This document shows, one piece after another, positions 16,887 through 26,720 of a stretch of 64,000 nucleotides of DNA. A model generated the notes under the pieces. It did no database searches, was not told the DNA's origin, and saw only the letters and a program-made list of their open reading frames with translations. The stretch is from Oligoflexia bacterium (GTDB taxonomy: Bacteria; Bdellovibrionota_G; JALEGL01), in contig DAOLES010000005.1 of assembly GCA_035326705.1 (NCBI GenBank), forward strand, positions 1 through 64,000, in the 5' to 3' direction. The position numbers were made by a program, and so were the translations under genes. The first letter of the stretch is position 1. Every line of letters starts with the position of its first letter.

Positions 16887-17318
16887 ATGAGCATACAAAA
16901 ATACAACAGAGATTTTTTTAACCTACCTTCACATATTGATGGCTTTTTTGATAACTTTTTTTCACCCTCAACATTCAGAGGTTTGGAAAAAAACTTTTCA
17001 GATTTTTTGAGCCCCACAAGCTCGATTTCTGAACAGGATAAATCTTATACCATTCATATGGATTTGCCTGGTGTAAAAAAAGATGACATCAATATTGAAA
17101 TGAAAGACGGTACTTTGTTGATTAGTGGTGAACGCAAAGAAGAAACCAAAGGCAACACCGTGATGAATGAAGTACGCTATGGCAAGTTTCAACGCAGCTT
17201 TAAGCTACCGCATCTTAGTGATAACAGTAAAGTCAGTGCTGAGTTTAGAGATGGTCAACTTAATATTGTTGTTGAAAAGGCAGAAAAAGAGCAAAGTAAA
17301 ATCATTCCTGTTAACTGA
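16887..17318 (+). CDS. Hsp20 small heat-shock protein
   Basis: A 143-aa alpha-crystallin-type chaperone that holds unfolding proteins. The crystallin domain spans about residues 40-135, with YTIHMDLPGVKKDDI, LLISGERKEE and the conserved GQLNIVVEKAE. The C-terminal I-I-P-V is the I-x-I/V-type tail used in oligomer assembly. A strong AGGAGG precedes the ATG. A TTGACA element lies 70 bases upstream, but its -10 is poor, and I see no CIRCE element or clear sigma-32 promoter. A strong terminator follows. Confidence 0.95.
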   Translation: MSIQKYNRDFFNLPSHIDGFFDNFFSPSTFRGLEKNFSDFLSPTSSISEQDKSYTIHMDLPGVKKDDINIEMKDGTLLISGERKEETKGNTVMNEVRYGKFQRSFKLPHLSDNSKVSAEFRDGQLNIVVEKAEKEQSKIIPVN

Positions 17319-17330
17319 ATTTAAATATAA

Positions 17331-17356
17331 AAAAGGGGCTATGGCAGCCCCTTTTT
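17331..17356. terminator. Rho-independent terminator after hsp20
   Basis: A 10-bp stem (AAAAGGGGCT with AGCCCCTTTT) and a 5-base loop, followed by T residues. The flanking A- and T-runs make it bidirectional, also serving the convergent reductase gene. Confidence 0.9.
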
Positions 17357-17386
17357 ATTAAAATAGCTTTTGATTTTATTGATAAG

Positions 17387-17929
17387 TTATTTTTGATCTT
17401 TTTTCCATTCGCATAAGCTAACAAATTTTTTCATGATATTTTCCATACGTTCTTCAATCTGCTTTTTACCTTCTTCACTTTGAATAAAATAATCAGACGC
17501 ATAAACAAAATTTGGAACAATTAAACATCTAAAGTCCAACATCATGCTGTTCATAAAAGACATGGCTGACATATAACTGCGCTCACCCCCAGCATAAAAA
17601 GCCATAGCCAATACTTTTTCTTTCCAGGCTTGCCCTGTTAATTCAATAAAGTTTTTCAAAGCAGCATTGACGTCGTAGTTGTAAATAGGTGCCGCAATAA
17701 ACACGCCATGCACTTTTTTAAGAAGTTTCTGATAGCTTGCCAAATTAGGCGCTGTAAAACATTGACCACCATCACACATGGGTAAGCTTACTTTTCTTAA
17801 ATCTACAATTTCATAACTATGTTGACCTTTATCATTAAAAGAATCCATAATCTCTGCCGCAATATCGGCAAACCTAGCACTTTTACTGTTTGGGTTTAAG
17901 CTGGATTTGATAATTAAAATATGAGCCAT
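17387..17929 (-). CDS. NAD(P)H-dependent FMN reductase, flavodoxin-like
   Basis: A 180-aa cytosolic flavoprotein of the NADPH-dependent FMN reductase family. It shows the N-terminal phosphate-binding pattern ILIIKSSLNPNSKS, the mid-protein IAAPIYNYDVNAALKNFIE and FYAGGERSY. These are standard flavin-binding loops. The physiological substrate cannot be read from the sequence. It lies 12 bases downstream of phoU in the same direction, so it may be the last gene of the pst transcript. Confidence 0.85.
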   Translation of the reverse strand: MAHILIIKSSLNPNSKSARFADIAAEIMDSFNDKGQHSYEIVDLRKVSLPMCDGGQCFTAPNLASYQKLLKKVHGVFIAAPIYNYDVNAALKNFIELTGQAWKEKVLAMAFYAGGERSYMSAMSFMNSMMLDFRCLIVPNFVYASDYFIQSEEGKKQIEERMENIMKKFVSLCEWKKDQK

Positions 17930-17941
17930 GATTAAGCAAGC

Positions 17942-18613
17942 TTACTCTGACGCAATTTCTTTACGCTGATGTCTAACAATCTCACCTTTGACCATATAAA
18001 TAATATCTTCACAGATACTGGTGGCTAAATCTGCAATACCTTCTAAACGTCTGGTAATGGTAAATACATCCAATGCTACAGAAATATGATTGGCATCATT
18101 TTTCATGATATCTTTAAGTTTAGATAAAATATTGGCCTGCAATTCATCCACTTGATCATCTAACTTAATCACAGCTTTAGCCAACACATCATCTCTTTGA
18201 AAAAATGCTTTTAAAGTCTGCTCAATCATATTCACTGTTTTTTCTGACATTTGACTGAGTTCATCTGGAATAGCAATAGGAGAACGTTTGGCATAATGCA
18301 AACAACGTTTAGAAATACTGGTTGCACTATCTCCCATACCCTCTAAGGCATTGTTAATTTTCATAACGGCTGTAATAAACCGCAAATCTTCTGCCACAGG
18401 TTGGTGTAGAGCTAAAAGTTTTAAACACTCTTCTTCAATGGCCACTTCTTTAGCATCAATTTTTTTGTCTTGAGCAATCACTTCATCAGCTAGTTCAGTA
18501 TTGCTTTCATTGAATGCAACAATTGCTTTTTCAACACTGTCTTTGACCAAAGATCCTATAAATAAAAGATCTTTTTTAATATTATCCAATTCTCTATGTA
18601 AATGTCTTTGCAT
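17942..18613 (-). CDS. phoU: Phosphate transport regulator PhoU
   Basis: A 223-aa all-helical protein with two PhoU repeats, each carrying an acidic metal-binding motif (DKKIDAKEVAIEEE near residue 48; KLDDQVDELQ near residue 150). PhoU signals phosphate sufficiency from the Pst transporter to the PhoR kinase. It follows pstB by five bases, and phoR and phoB are also in this window. Confidence 0.95.
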   Translation of the reverse strand: MQRHLHRELDNIKKDLLFIGSLVKDSVEKAIVAFNESNTELADEVIAQDKKIDAKEVAIEEECLKLLALHQPVAEDLRFITAVMKINNALEGMGDSATSISKRCLHYAKRSPIAIPDELSQMSEKTVNMIEQTLKAFFQRDDVLAKAVIKLDDQVDELQANILSKLKDIMKNDANHISVALDVFTITRRLEGIADLATSICEDIIYMVKGEIVRHQRKEIASE

Positions 18614-18618
18614 AGCCT

Positions 18619-19386
18619 CTACCCAAACTTTCCTGTCACATAATCTTCTGTTTGCTTTTTATCTGGTCGTGTAAAGATTTTTTTGGTTTCTCCATACTCA
18701 ACCAAATCACCCTGATACATAAATGCCGTTTTATCGGACACCCTGGCTGCCTGTTGCATGCTGTGGGTTACAATAACAATTGTATAATCTTGTTTTAACT
18801 CAATCAATAAATCTTCTACCCTGCTGGTAGAAATGGGATCCAAAGCTGAACAAGGCTCGTCCATTAAAATGATTTCTGGTTCCATGGCCAAAGCTCTGGC
18901 AATACACAAACGTTGTTGTTGACCACCAGAAAGAGATAAACCATTTTGATCAAGTTTATCTTTAACTTCATCCCATAAGGCTGCCCGCTTTAACGCTCTT
19001 TCAACACATTCATCCAAATTGCCTTTGTAACCATTGACGGATGGTCCCCAAGCAACATTTTTGTAAATTGATTTTGGAAATGGATTGGGCTTTTGAAATA
19101 CCATGCCAATCTTTCTCCTTAAATCAACCACATCCACAGCCTTAGAAAAAATAGACTCATTTTGAAAATGGACATCGCCTTCGCAACGAACAGATGAAAT
19201 AAAATCATTCATCCTATTCAGTGATCTGAGTAAAGTACTTTTACCACAGCCACTGGGCCCAATAATAGCTGTTACACTGTGTTCATCTATATCCAAATCA
19301 ATATGATTGACCGCCTTAAAATCTCCATAATAAATAGAAAGGTCTTTAATTTTAATAATATGTTGTTTTTTTTTCTCTTCCATCAT
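18619..19386 (-). CDS. pstB: Phosphate ABC transporter ATP-binding protein
   Basis: A 255-aa ATPase energising phosphate import. Walker A is GPSGCGKST, the Q-loop lies in [13 protein letters not shown], the signature is LSGGQQQRL and Walker B is [13 protein letters not shown]. The KPNPFP motif is typical of PstB. It is placed between pstA and phoU in the usual order, with a Met-Met start four bases after pstA. Confidence 0.97.
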   Translation of the reverse strand: MMEEKKKQHIIKIKDLSIYYGDFKAVNHIDLDIDEHSVTAIIGPSGCGKSTLLRSLNRMNDFISSVRCEGDVHFQNESIFSKAVDVVDLRRKIGMVFQKPNPFPKSIYKNVAWGPSVNGYKGNLDECVERALKRAALWDEVKDKLDQNGLSLSGGQQQRLCIARALAMEPEIILMDEPCSALDPISTSRVEDLLIELKQDYTIVIVTHSMQQAARVSDKTAFMYQGDLVEYGETKKIFTRPDKKQTEDYVTGKFG

Positions 19387-19389
19387 CTT

Positions 19390-20274
19390 CTACTTACGTT
19401 TTTCAAATTTATGTCTTATCCATATCGCCAGCGCATTCATGGTTAATAAAAATACCAATAACACAATGATTCCAGCTGCGGCAAGATAATGAAACTCTAT
19501 TTGTGGACGCGAAGCCCAATTAAACACTTGAATGGGTAACACCGCAAACGGATCATGAATACTCTTAGGAACAAAGGCAACGTAAGTCAATGCTCCAATC
19601 ATAATCAATGGAGCCGTTTCCCCCACCGCTCTGGATAGGCCTAAAATAGTTCCCGTCATCATCCCTGGAATACTGGCGGGTAAAACATGATCCCGTACCA
19701 TTTGCCAGCGTGTAGACCCTAAAGCCAAAGCAGCATAACGGATAGAATTAGGAACTGCTTTTAGGGCCTCTGATGAGGCTATAATAATGGTGGGCAAAAT
19801 AAGCAAGGACATGGTTAAGGCCCCAGAAATTACGCTTCTTTGCAAGCCAAACCAACGGACAAAAATAACCAATCCCAACATGCCATAAACAATAGACGGT
19901 ACCCCAGCTAGGTTGGCAATATTGAGTCTAATGAAATCAGTTAACTTATTTTTTTTAGCAAATTCTTCTAAATAAATACTGGACGCCACCCCTACCGGTA
20001 CAGAAATTAAACTGGTTAGAACAATCAACCATAAACTACCATACAAGGCTGATTTAATGCCGGCTTTCTTGGCAAAGCGTGATGGAAAATTATTAAAAAA
20101 ATCGGCGTTGATGTAGGACCAGCCTTGCAGGGCTACACTCACCAATAAAACAATCAATAAGACAATACCCACAGCAACACAGGCCAAACATAAATATTGG
20201 AAGAGTTGTCCTTGTAACTGCCGAGAGGCCATACTTTTGGAAAACTGCATCGGCTGTCGTTTTTTTTTGGTCAT
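19390..20274 (-). CDS. pstA: Phosphate ABC transporter permease PstA
   Basis: A 294-aa inner-membrane permease with about six helices. The EAA-type cytoplasmic loop is seen as [28 protein letters not shown]. Its start shares one base with the pstC stop (TGATG), so translation of the two permeases is coupled. Forms the channel with PstC. Confidence 0.95.
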   Translation of the reverse strand: MTKKKRQPMQFSKSMASRQLQGQLFQYLCLACVAVGIVLLIVLLVSVALQGWSYINADFFNNFPSRFAKKAGIKSALYGSLWLIVLTSLISVPVGVASSIYLEEFAKKNKLTDFIRLNIANLAGVPSIVYGMLGLVIFVRWFGLQRSVISGALTMSLLILPTIIIASSEALKAVPNSIRYAALALGSTRWQMVRDHVLPASIPGMMTGTILGLSRAVGETAPLIMIGALTYVAFVPKSIHDPFAVLPIQVFNWASRPQIEFHYLAAAGIIVLLVFLLTMNALAIWIRHKFEKRK

Positions 20275-21200
20275 CAGTCGTATTGCTCCCTGAATTTATG
20301 CAAAAATTTCTGAGCCATAATGTTCATAACAAAGGTCATTAAAAACAAGGTCAACCCCACTGCAAAAACAGTTTGGTACGATATACTGCCTGCAGGTGTA
20401 TCTCCTAAACTCACTTGTACTATATACGCCGTCATGGTTTGAATACTCTCTAAGGGGTTAAGGGTTAACTTGGGGGTTGCTCCTGCCGCTAAAGTTACGG
20501 CCATGGTTTCACCAATTGCACGTGAAAGCGCTAAAACATATGATGCCACAACGCCTGATAACGCTGAAGGAAATACCACTTTAGCAGACACATCCAGCTT
20601 TGTACCCCCCAATGCAAAGGCGGCATTGCGTAAACTGTCTGGCACCGAGCGCATGGCATCATCCGATAAAGATGCAATCATGGGTATAATCATGATCCCA
20701 ACCACAATGGCCCCACTGGCTGCATTAAAAATATTGGTGCTTGGAAAAATTTTCTGAATCACCGGGGTAATCACCGTTAAGGCAAAATAACCATAAACCA
20801 CGGTTGGAATACCCGCCAAAATCTCTAAAAAAGGTTTTAGCACTGCTCTTTGTTTAGCTGTAGCATACTCGCTCAAGTAAATGGCACTGCCGGTTCCTAT
20901 GGGTAAAGCCACAATAGCTGCCCCAATGGCAATCATTAAGGTACCCCCAATCAGAGGCAATATACCGTAACGTTTAGGTTCAAATAAAGGATACCATTGG
21001 GTACCTAAGAAGAATTCTTTTAAGCTAACTTTGTCAAAGAAAGGTAAACTTTCGCTAAATAAAACCCAAACAATCCCAACAGTGGTTAAAATGGAAACAA
21101 GCGCACAAGCAAACAGAAAAATTTTAACCAGATTTTCCGTCCTTTTTTTCCCCGCAGTTGGAGAAAATTTATGCTGTTTATTTAACCTGTTGTCTTGCAC
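20274..21200 (-). CDS. pstC: Phosphate ABC transporter permease PstC
   Basis: A 308-aa inner-membrane permease. It has an N-terminal cytosolic tail, a first helix near residue 30 and the conserved [24 protein letters not shown] and EAA loop [25 protein letters not shown]. The start codon is GTG, four bases after the pstS stop. It pairs with PstA. Confidence 0.95.
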   Translation of the reverse strand: MQDNRLNKQHKFSPTAGKKRTENLVKIFLFACALVSILTTVGIVWVLFSESLPFFDKVSLKEFFLGTQWYPLFEPKRYGILPLIGGTLMIAIGAAIVALPIGTGSAIYLSEYATAKQRAVLKPFLEILAGIPTVVYGYFALTVITPVIQKIFPSTNIFNAASGAIVVGIMIIPMIASLSDDAMRSVPDSLRNAAFALGGTKLDVSAKVVFPSALSGVVASYVLALSRAIGETMAVTLAAGATPKLTLNPLESIQTMTAYIVQVSLGDTPAGSISYQTVFAVGLTLFLMTFVMNIMAQKFLHKFREQYD

Positions 21201-21204
21201 AATC

Positions 21205-22245
21205 TTACTTGCCTTGAGCTTGCACCAATTCTAAGATACTTTTTCCTGATTGCCCGGCAAAACTTGAACCTAAAACTTTGTTCTCCCAGCGTTGTAAAAC
21301 AGCGGCATAAACTTCCTCTTTGAAAGCCACATAACCCACTTGCGGAACCAGTTCTTTGGCATGTTGGATATAAAATTTAACAAAAGCATCCACTGGTTGT
21401 TTAGCAAACGATGCTTCACTGATATAAATAAAAACTGGCCTTGATAGCGGTGCATAACTGGCATCTTCAATGGTTTCTACACTGGGCAATATTGGGCCGC
21501 TTCCATTATCTATGGCAACTCGGTTCAATTTATCTTCGTTTTCCATCCAATAGGCAAAACCAAAGTAACCCAAAGCATATTCATCTGAAACCACACCTTG
21601 AACCAAAACATTATCATCTTCACTGGCCGTAAAGTCAGGGCGGGTGGCGCCAGATTTACCCACAATACTGTTGGTAAAATAATCAAAGGTTCCAGAATCT
21701 ACGCCTGGTCCATACAATTTGATGGCTTGTTTTGGCCAATCTTTGCGCACATCGCTCCACAACTTAATTTTGCTTTCAGGCTCCCAAATAGATTTAAGCT
21801 CGGCAACCGTTAAATCTTTTGCAAAGGTGTTTTTGTGACTGACAACCACGGCAATACCATCATAGGCTACCGGTAATTCAACAAATTTACGGTTTTTTTC
21901 CTCTGCCATTTTAATTTCAGAAGCTTTGATAGCGCGCGAAGCACCCGTAATATCAATCACGCCTTCAATAAACTTTTTCATCCCCCCACCGGTACCAGAA
22001 AGGCCCACAGTCACCCGGACTTTAGGATTTTCTTTACCAAACTCTTCTGCCATGGCTTCAGTGATAGGAAACACTGTGCTTGAGCCATCAACTTTAACAC
22101 TGCCCTCCAACTGGGCGTGGGCATGCTCATGTGTCCCGGAATCTGCTGTATGCTGATTATGACTGCTTTTATCACATGCAGAAAACAGCCCCACTGCCAT
22201 AACAAGCGCTAAATTAAAAACTAAACCTTTGATATTATTCAACAT
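21205..22245 (-). CDS. pstS: Phosphate-binding lipoprotein PstS with His-rich linker
   Basis: A 346-aa periplasmic phosphate receptor. The ATG at 22245 has GGAGG eight bases upstream; an apparent longer frame would run through the Shine-Dalgarno. The signal ends in LFSAC (Cys24), so it is a lipoprotein. Phosphate-site motifs VDGSSTVFPIT, GLSGTGGGMKKF and GVDSGTFDYF are present. The linker after the lipid anchor contains H-N-Q-H and T-H-E-H-A-H-A-Q, an unusual His-rich insertion resembling those of the zinc locus. A Pho box lies about 60 bases upstream of the start. Confidence 0.95.
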   Translation of the reverse strand: MLNNIKGLVFNLALVMAVGLFSACDKSSHNQHTADSGTHEHAHAQLEGSVKVDGSSTVFPITEAMAEEFGKENPKVRVTVGLSGTGGGMKKFIEGVIDITGASRAIKASEIKMAEEKNRKFVELPVAYDGIAVVVSHKNTFAKDLTVAELKSIWEPESKIKLWSDVRKDWPKQAIKLYGPGVDSGTFDYFTNSIVGKSGATRPDFTASEDDNVLVQGVVSDEYALGYFGFAYWMENEDKLNRVAIDNGSGPILPSVETIEDASYAPLSRPVFIYISEASFAKQPVDAFVKFYIQHAKELVPQVGYVAFKEEVYAAVLQRWENKVLGSSFAGQSGKSILELVQAQGK

Positions 22246-22301
22246 AAATCCTCCAAAAACTGGCCTATTCATAACGACTATCGCCCCCACTAGCAAATTT
22301 T

Positions 22302-22319
22302 TGTTAAGATTTTGTTAAG
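22302..22319 (-). promoter_or_regulatory. Pho box upstream of pstS
   Basis: On the minus strand this reads CTTAACA-AAAT-CTTAACA. These are two 7-mers with an exact 11-bp period, the 7-4-7 layout of PhoB/PhoP binding sites. With phoB in the same window, phosphate-starvation control of pstSCAB-phoU is very likely. Confidence 0.75.
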
Positions 22320-22373
22320 ATCTTGGCTTTTAGGTGCATGAGGCAATAACCCAGTGCACCTAATTAATTTAAC

Positions 22374-23249
22374 TTACTTTTCTGAATTTGTGGTTGAAGT
22401 GTATTTATTTAATTTTTGATTTGATTTTATTGACTTGATTTTCACATAAAGCCCTGACAATTCAGTCAATGCTATACTTTGCTCACTTAATGCTTGTCCA
22501 TTGATAGTACCATAAATACTGTATTCATTATTTTCTTCATCAATTTCTATATACAGCTCTTCCACAGATGCTCTTGGCGTATCTTGAGGAACATGATTTA
22601 ACGCACCATGCTTCATGAGAATTGCCACTAAAACTGCCGCTAATATCGGTGCTGTTGCTCCTAGACTAGGCAAACTACCCCCGCCTGTTATAAAAGCAAG
22701 AAATGCATTTCCGCCAAAATACAAGATAACAACACCCAAAATAGCTAAAACCAATCCTAGAGAAAACTCATCCCAATGATTCTTGATATAGTCCATCACC
22801 CAAGCTAAATCAGGAACTGGAATACGAGGACTTTGCGGTGTATAGACTGGGTCAAGATCACGCAAGTCTCGATAGTTTTGGTTTTGATTAGCTCCATCAA
22901 GCAAATCTTTAAAAAAATTATCTACCCCATCGGGTAACTCAATTGGGTCTCCAGGAGCGTGTGTGTCTGGCATATAACATGCTCCACCATCATAAACGAC
23001 TTCATTGCCATACAATATTCCTTTATTCTTGCACTGTCTATACAGGTCAGCTTCACATAACTGTTTAGTAGCAAAAAATTGATTAGAACTTACAGCAAAA
23101 GTATAGTACCCATCGACAAGACCTCCAGATAAATCCTGAGGTAAAACAAAGTTATCATTAACCTTGACGGTACATCCCCCGACGCCTTGCCAAAACATAT
23201 CTTGAGAAGCCTTGGAAAGGCCTACATATAAAAAACTAACGACCAACAA
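22374..23249 (-). CDS. Exported membrane protein of unknown function, apparently frameshifted at its start
   Basis: A 291-aa open frame beginning at a weak TTG. Its mature part is Cys-containing (GGCTVKVND, CEADLYRQCKNKG), with two hydrophobic segments near residues 165-205, and I recognise no domain. A good ATG with AGGGG upstream sits at 23269, but that frame ends after 15 codons. Adding one A to the seven-A run just after this ATG would join it to the long frame. The result would be a standard signal peptide beginning M-K-K-N-I-Y-F-L-L-V-V-S-F and ending S-K-A. So the gene is either recently broken, phase-variable or affected by a sequencing error. Confidence 0.6.
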   Translation of the reverse strand: MLVVSFLYVGLSKASQDMFWQGVGGCTVKVNDNFVLPQDLSGGLVDGYYTFAVSSNQFFATKQLCEADLYRQCKNKGILYGNEVVYDGGACYMPDTHAPGDPIELPDGVDNFFKDLLDGANQNQNYRDLRDLDPVYTPQSPRIPVPDLAWVMDYIKNHWDEFSLGLVLAILGVVILYFGGNAFLAFITGGGSLPSLGATAPILAAVLVAILMKHGALNHVPQDTPRASVEELYIEIDEENNEYSIYGTINGQALSEQSIALTELSGLYVKIKSIKSNQKLNKYTSTTNSEK

Positions 23250-23391
23250 AAAATAAATATTTTTTTCATTTTAAATTTCCCCTAAAAAATTTTAATTTAT
23301 ATACAATAAATTATATTGTGCGTCAATTTTTAATTATTGCCAACTCCTGAAAAATCTTCCTTCATCTATCTTGTTGAGATATTAGTTTTAA

Positions 23392-24588
23392 GTGTCTATT
23401 CCTAACCACCTCAACCACGCTAAAAAGCTCTTGGCCATGAAATTTATCAGTCATGCCATGACCTTTATCATTCCTTTGTTGCCGGCTTTTTTGGTGCAGG
23501 TCAGTGCTTTGCCTGAAACAACCGCTTCTTTATTGTTAGCTTGTATATTTTTTGTCTCTGGCTGCACGCAAATTTTTATAGGTAATTCTTTTGATGAAGG
23601 TTACGGTAAATCTGCTCTGATTTTTTCTTTTTGTAGTGCCTTGGTTGGTATTTTACTGGTGATGTTTCTTTATCAAAATCTGTTTGCCATAGCTTTGGGT
23701 GCTATCTTAACCATTATCAGCTTGGATATTGTCAGCACCGCTATTTTAAGAAGCTTGGTTGCTTCAGCCCCTGACCATCTGCGGGGTGAAGCTTCTGCCA
23801 AACTTTACCTGACCCATAACTTAGGATTTTGTTGTGCCTCTGTTCTTGCTTTTTACTTTCTGGAAAGTCATCGTTTATTGTTATTCACGGGTGATCTAAT
23901 CACAACATTGTCCATGATTGTTTTATTGCTGTTTTTATTCAACTCTCTTAAATTTGCACCCAAAAAACAACGCAAAAGTTTGTTTACTGTCATTGATAAA
24001 GCCTGGCTCAAACGCAATTGGAGCATGTTAAGCTTTCACTATTTAATGTACATCAATATTTTTATTCATGCCATCATCATTCCTATGATCTTTGCTAAAG
24101 CTGGTATCAACGCTATTAAATGGACAACCTTTCTTTTAGCCATCAATACTGGTATTGTTGTTGTACTTGCTCTACCCATCACCCGTTTGACCAAAACTTG
24201 GAACGATAAGTATACTATTTTATTAAGCTGCTTCTTGTTTGGTTTGGCTCATGCCTTGGTTCCGTATTATTTAGAACCTTGGGGCATTGCCATGACAGCG
24301 ACCATTGGCGTTTTAGGAGAAATCACCTGTGTTCCCCCTTTGACCAATATTTTGTACCGTTGTTTTAAGCAAGAAAACATGGGACTGGCTTCCGGTTTAA
24401 AAGTAAGCTTGCGGGCCATTAGTATGTTTAGTATGCCTCTACTGGGTTTGTTTTTATTTAGTTTCTTTCCTATACACTATAAACCAGCATTTTCAGTTAT
24501 GTGTGTTGTGCTGGCGATCATCACTTTTTTGTTGGGTGCTGTTGCTATTCATAAAGGCCAACAAAATTTAGCCAGTATTACGAATTAA
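23392..24588 (+). CDS. Major facilitator superfamily transporter
   Basis: A 398-aa inner-membrane carrier with about twelve hydrophobic segments and Arg/Lys-rich cytosolic loops, including a central loop (FAPKKQRKSLF) between two six-helix halves. Substrate unknown. The start is a GTG with a weak ribosome-binding site; Met17 is an alternative. Its 3' end overlaps the convergent phoR by 11 bases. Confidence 0.8.
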   Translation: MSIPNHLNHAKKLLAMKFISHAMTFIIPLLPAFLVQVSALPETTASLLLACIFFVSGCTQIFIGNSFDEGYGKSALIFSFCSALVGILLVMFLYQNLFAIALGAILTIISLDIVSTAILRSLVASAPDHLRGEASAKLYLTHNLGFCCASVLAFYFLESHRLLLFTGDLITTLSMIVLLLFLFNSLKFAPKKQRKSLFTVIDKAWLKRNWSMLSFHYLMYINIFIHAIIIPMIFAKAGINAIKWTTFLLAINTGIVVVLALPITRLTKTWNDKYTILLSCFLFGLAHALVPYYLEPWGIAMTATIGVLGEITCVPPLTNILYRCFKQENMGLASGLKVSLRAISMFSMPLLGLFLFSFFPIHYKPAFSVMCVVLAIITFLLGAVAIHKGQQNLASITN

Positions 24589-25954
24589 TAATTTTAAATT
24601 CAATTTTAAAGCGGGTTCCTTCATTGGGTTTAGAACTCACTGTCCAATGAGAACTCCACTGATCTAAATAAGCTTTAACAATTGATAAGCCAAGACCTGT
24701 ACCGGATTCTTTTCTGGATTTATCAATTCTATAAAAACGTTTAAAAATATTTTTCTTTTCATGTGGCTCTATACCAGCGCCTGTATCATGAACCTTGAGC
24801 AGTAAGTTTTGTTCATCTTTCCTAATCACTACTTTGACCTCGCCAGAAGGCGTATATTTGATACTGTTATCCACTAAATTTTGTACTACCTGGTAAAATT
24901 GCTCTTCATTACCATTGATTAAAAGTTGTTCTTCTGCCTCGCTTTCACTGGACAAATAATTTTTTAGGTGCAAGGCAATACCTTTGGCTTTGGCAATGTT
25001 TTGGTAATTTTCAACAACTGCAATAATGGCTGGTACGGGATTAAATGCTTTATTGCTTTTTTTCAAATTGTGTTGCTGCCATCCGGAAGCTTTTAAAATA
25101 TCTTCTGTTAAAACAATCATTCGCTCAACATTTTCACGTATCTTAGTATAACTGTTTTGTTCTTGTTCACTTTTGTTTTGTTGTAAAATATCCAAATGCC
25201 CAAGAATAACGGTGAGGGGTGTGCGCAATTCATGCGAAACATTTTCCAACATGGTGTTTCTATTTTTTTCAAGGGTTTTATCTCTAGAGACATCCTGCAA
25301 GCTGATTAAAATTTTTGATTTTCCTTTATGACCCAAGCTTCGCATCTGGACGTAAACATACTTCGCTTCACCTTTATCAAAAAATTGAATGTATTCTTCA
25401 ATGGGTTTGTGTTCAATTTTTACGGTTTTTATGGCTTCTAAGATCTGGGGTCTAAACACAAGTTCTCCCACAAAGGCACCTTGCATATTATGCTGTTGTT
25501 GTTGAATACCTAAGATTTTTTTAAAAGCTGGATTGTAAAATAAAATTTTATCTTCTTCATCCAGCATCATCACCCCATCAACCATCTGTAAAAGAATTGC
25601 ACTGAGTTTATCTTTCTCATCTAACAATTCATCAATAATCTTTCTTTGGGTTTTTTTAAGTTTATGAACCTTACTTTCTACATCCAATAAACTGCCTGAA
25701 AACAATTTTCTCAATGTCCCAAGATGTCGTATTCTAATATCTGAAGACCGCTTGGAATCTATGTTATCACTCAATTGTACAATGCGTTTTTCTAAAGAAA
25801 GATAAAAACCATAACTGATGGCCAAAGATATAACAAAAGCCAATAAACCAACAACACTCCAATCTTGATCGGATAAAAGCCAAGCAAAACAAAAAGTAGC
25901 CATGAGTATCAAAAAAATAATACTGCTGTATTTATACTGTTTCATTTTTTTCAT
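24578..25954 (-). CDS. phoR: Phosphate regulon sensor histidine kinase PhoR-like
   Basis: A 458-aa sensor kinase. Two N-terminal helices (about residues 11-28 and 33-52) are joined by a very short loop, so it lacks a large periplasmic sensor. A PAS domain follows (about 120-230, VDGVMMLDEEDKILFYNPAF). The phosphoacceptor motif is VSHELRTPLTVILGH and the ATPase domain has NLVDNSIKYTPSG, DTGAGI and GTGLGLS. This layout is that of PhoR. It starts one base inside the phoB stop (TAATG). The link to phosphate rests on architecture and nearby pst genes. Confidence 0.85.
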   Translation of the reverse strand: MKKMKQYKYSSIIFLILMATFCFAWLLSDQDWSVVGLLAFVISLAISYGFYLSLEKRIVQLSDNIDSKRSSDIRIRHLGTLRKLFSGSLLDVESKVHKLKKTQRKIIDELLDEKDKLSAILLQMVDGVMMLDEEDKILFYNPAFKKILGIQQQQHNMQGAFVGELVFRPQILEAIKTVKIEHKPIEEYIQFFDKGEAKYVYVQMRSLGHKGKSKILISLQDVSRDKTLEKNRNTMLENVSHELRTPLTVILGHLDILQQNKSEQEQNSYTKIRENVERMIVLTEDILKASGWQQHNLKKSNKAFNPVPAIIAVVENYQNIAKAKGIALHLKNYLSSESEAEEQLLINGNEEQFYQVVQNLVDNSIKYTPSGEVKVVIRKDEQNLLLKVHDTGAGIEPHEKKNIFKRFYRIDKSRKESGTGLGLSIVKAYLDQWSSHWTVSSKPNEGTRFKIEFKIINS

Positions 25955-26649
25955 TATTCTAACTCTGTAATAAACCTATAGCCAATTGATCTGATGGTTT
26001 TGATATGATTACCATAAGGCTTTATTTTTTTCCTTAAAGAAAACATATGCACATCAATATTTCTATCATACACCATGGCATCTTCACCTTTGATTGCATC
26101 TAATAGCTGATCTCGGGTATACACTCTTTCAGGCTTACTGATAAAACACCAAAGCATATCAAACTCAGTTTTGGTTAAATGAACTTCTTTTCCATCCACT
26201 TTCACAGCCCGTGCAGATTTATCAATGACCAAGGTTTTAAATTGTATCGTATCAGTATTGTTTTGTGAGCTATGCTGATAACGCTTGAGAACATTGTGAA
26301 CTCTTGCCTTTAACTCTCCACTGCGAAAAGGCTTGGTCACATAATCATCTGCGCCTAAACTTAAAGCTTTAACCACACTCTCTTCATCTGATTTGGCCGA
26401 GAGCATGATAATCCCAATTTTTTTAAAGTCTGTATTTTTTCTAAGTCGCTTGCATACATCCAAGCCATTGATTTTAGGCATCATGATATCCAATAACAGT
26501 AAGTCTATTTGAGAATTTTGCGCTAAAAAGTCCAAAGCTTCCTCACCGTCATAAACCTGAAAAACTTTAAATTCTTCTGCTAGCTGCGCCGCCAATATAT
26601 CTGAAATATCTTTGTGATCTTCCACCACCAAGATCTTTTTCTGAACCAT
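25954..26649 (-). CDS. phoB: Phosphate response regulator PhoB-like
   Basis: A 231-aa OmpR/PhoB-family regulator. The receiver domain has the acidic pocket VVEDH, phosphoacceptor Asp in LLLLDIMMPKINGLDVC and the switch Lys in DDYVTKPF. The C-terminal winged helix shows LTKTEFDMLWCF and the recognition region YDRNIDVHMFSLRKKI. I take the ATG at 26649, with GGTGA five bases upstream, over a GTG two codons earlier. Expected to bind the Pho box before pstS. Confidence 0.88.
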   Translation of the reverse strand: MVQKKILVVEDHKDISDILAAQLAEEFKVFQVYDGEEALDFLAQNSQIDLLLLDIMMPKINGLDVCKRLRKNTDFKKIGIIMLSAKSDEESVVKALSLGADDYVTKPFRSGELKARVHNVLKRYQHSSQNNTDTIQFKTLVIDKSARAVKVDGKEVHLTKTEFDMLWCFISKPERVYTRDQLLDAIKGEDAMVYDRNIDVHMFSLRKKIKPYGNHIKTIRSIGYRFITELE

Positions 26650-26720
26650 TGTCACCAGAATTATACTGAAAGCCGTTAAATGTGAAGTTAAAGCTTATTC
26701 ACTAAAAAAAACCTTTAATC

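Noticed and set aside
20470..20757. 95-codon plus-strand open frame inside pstC
   Set aside because: Fully antisense to conserved PstC sequence, with no independent signal.
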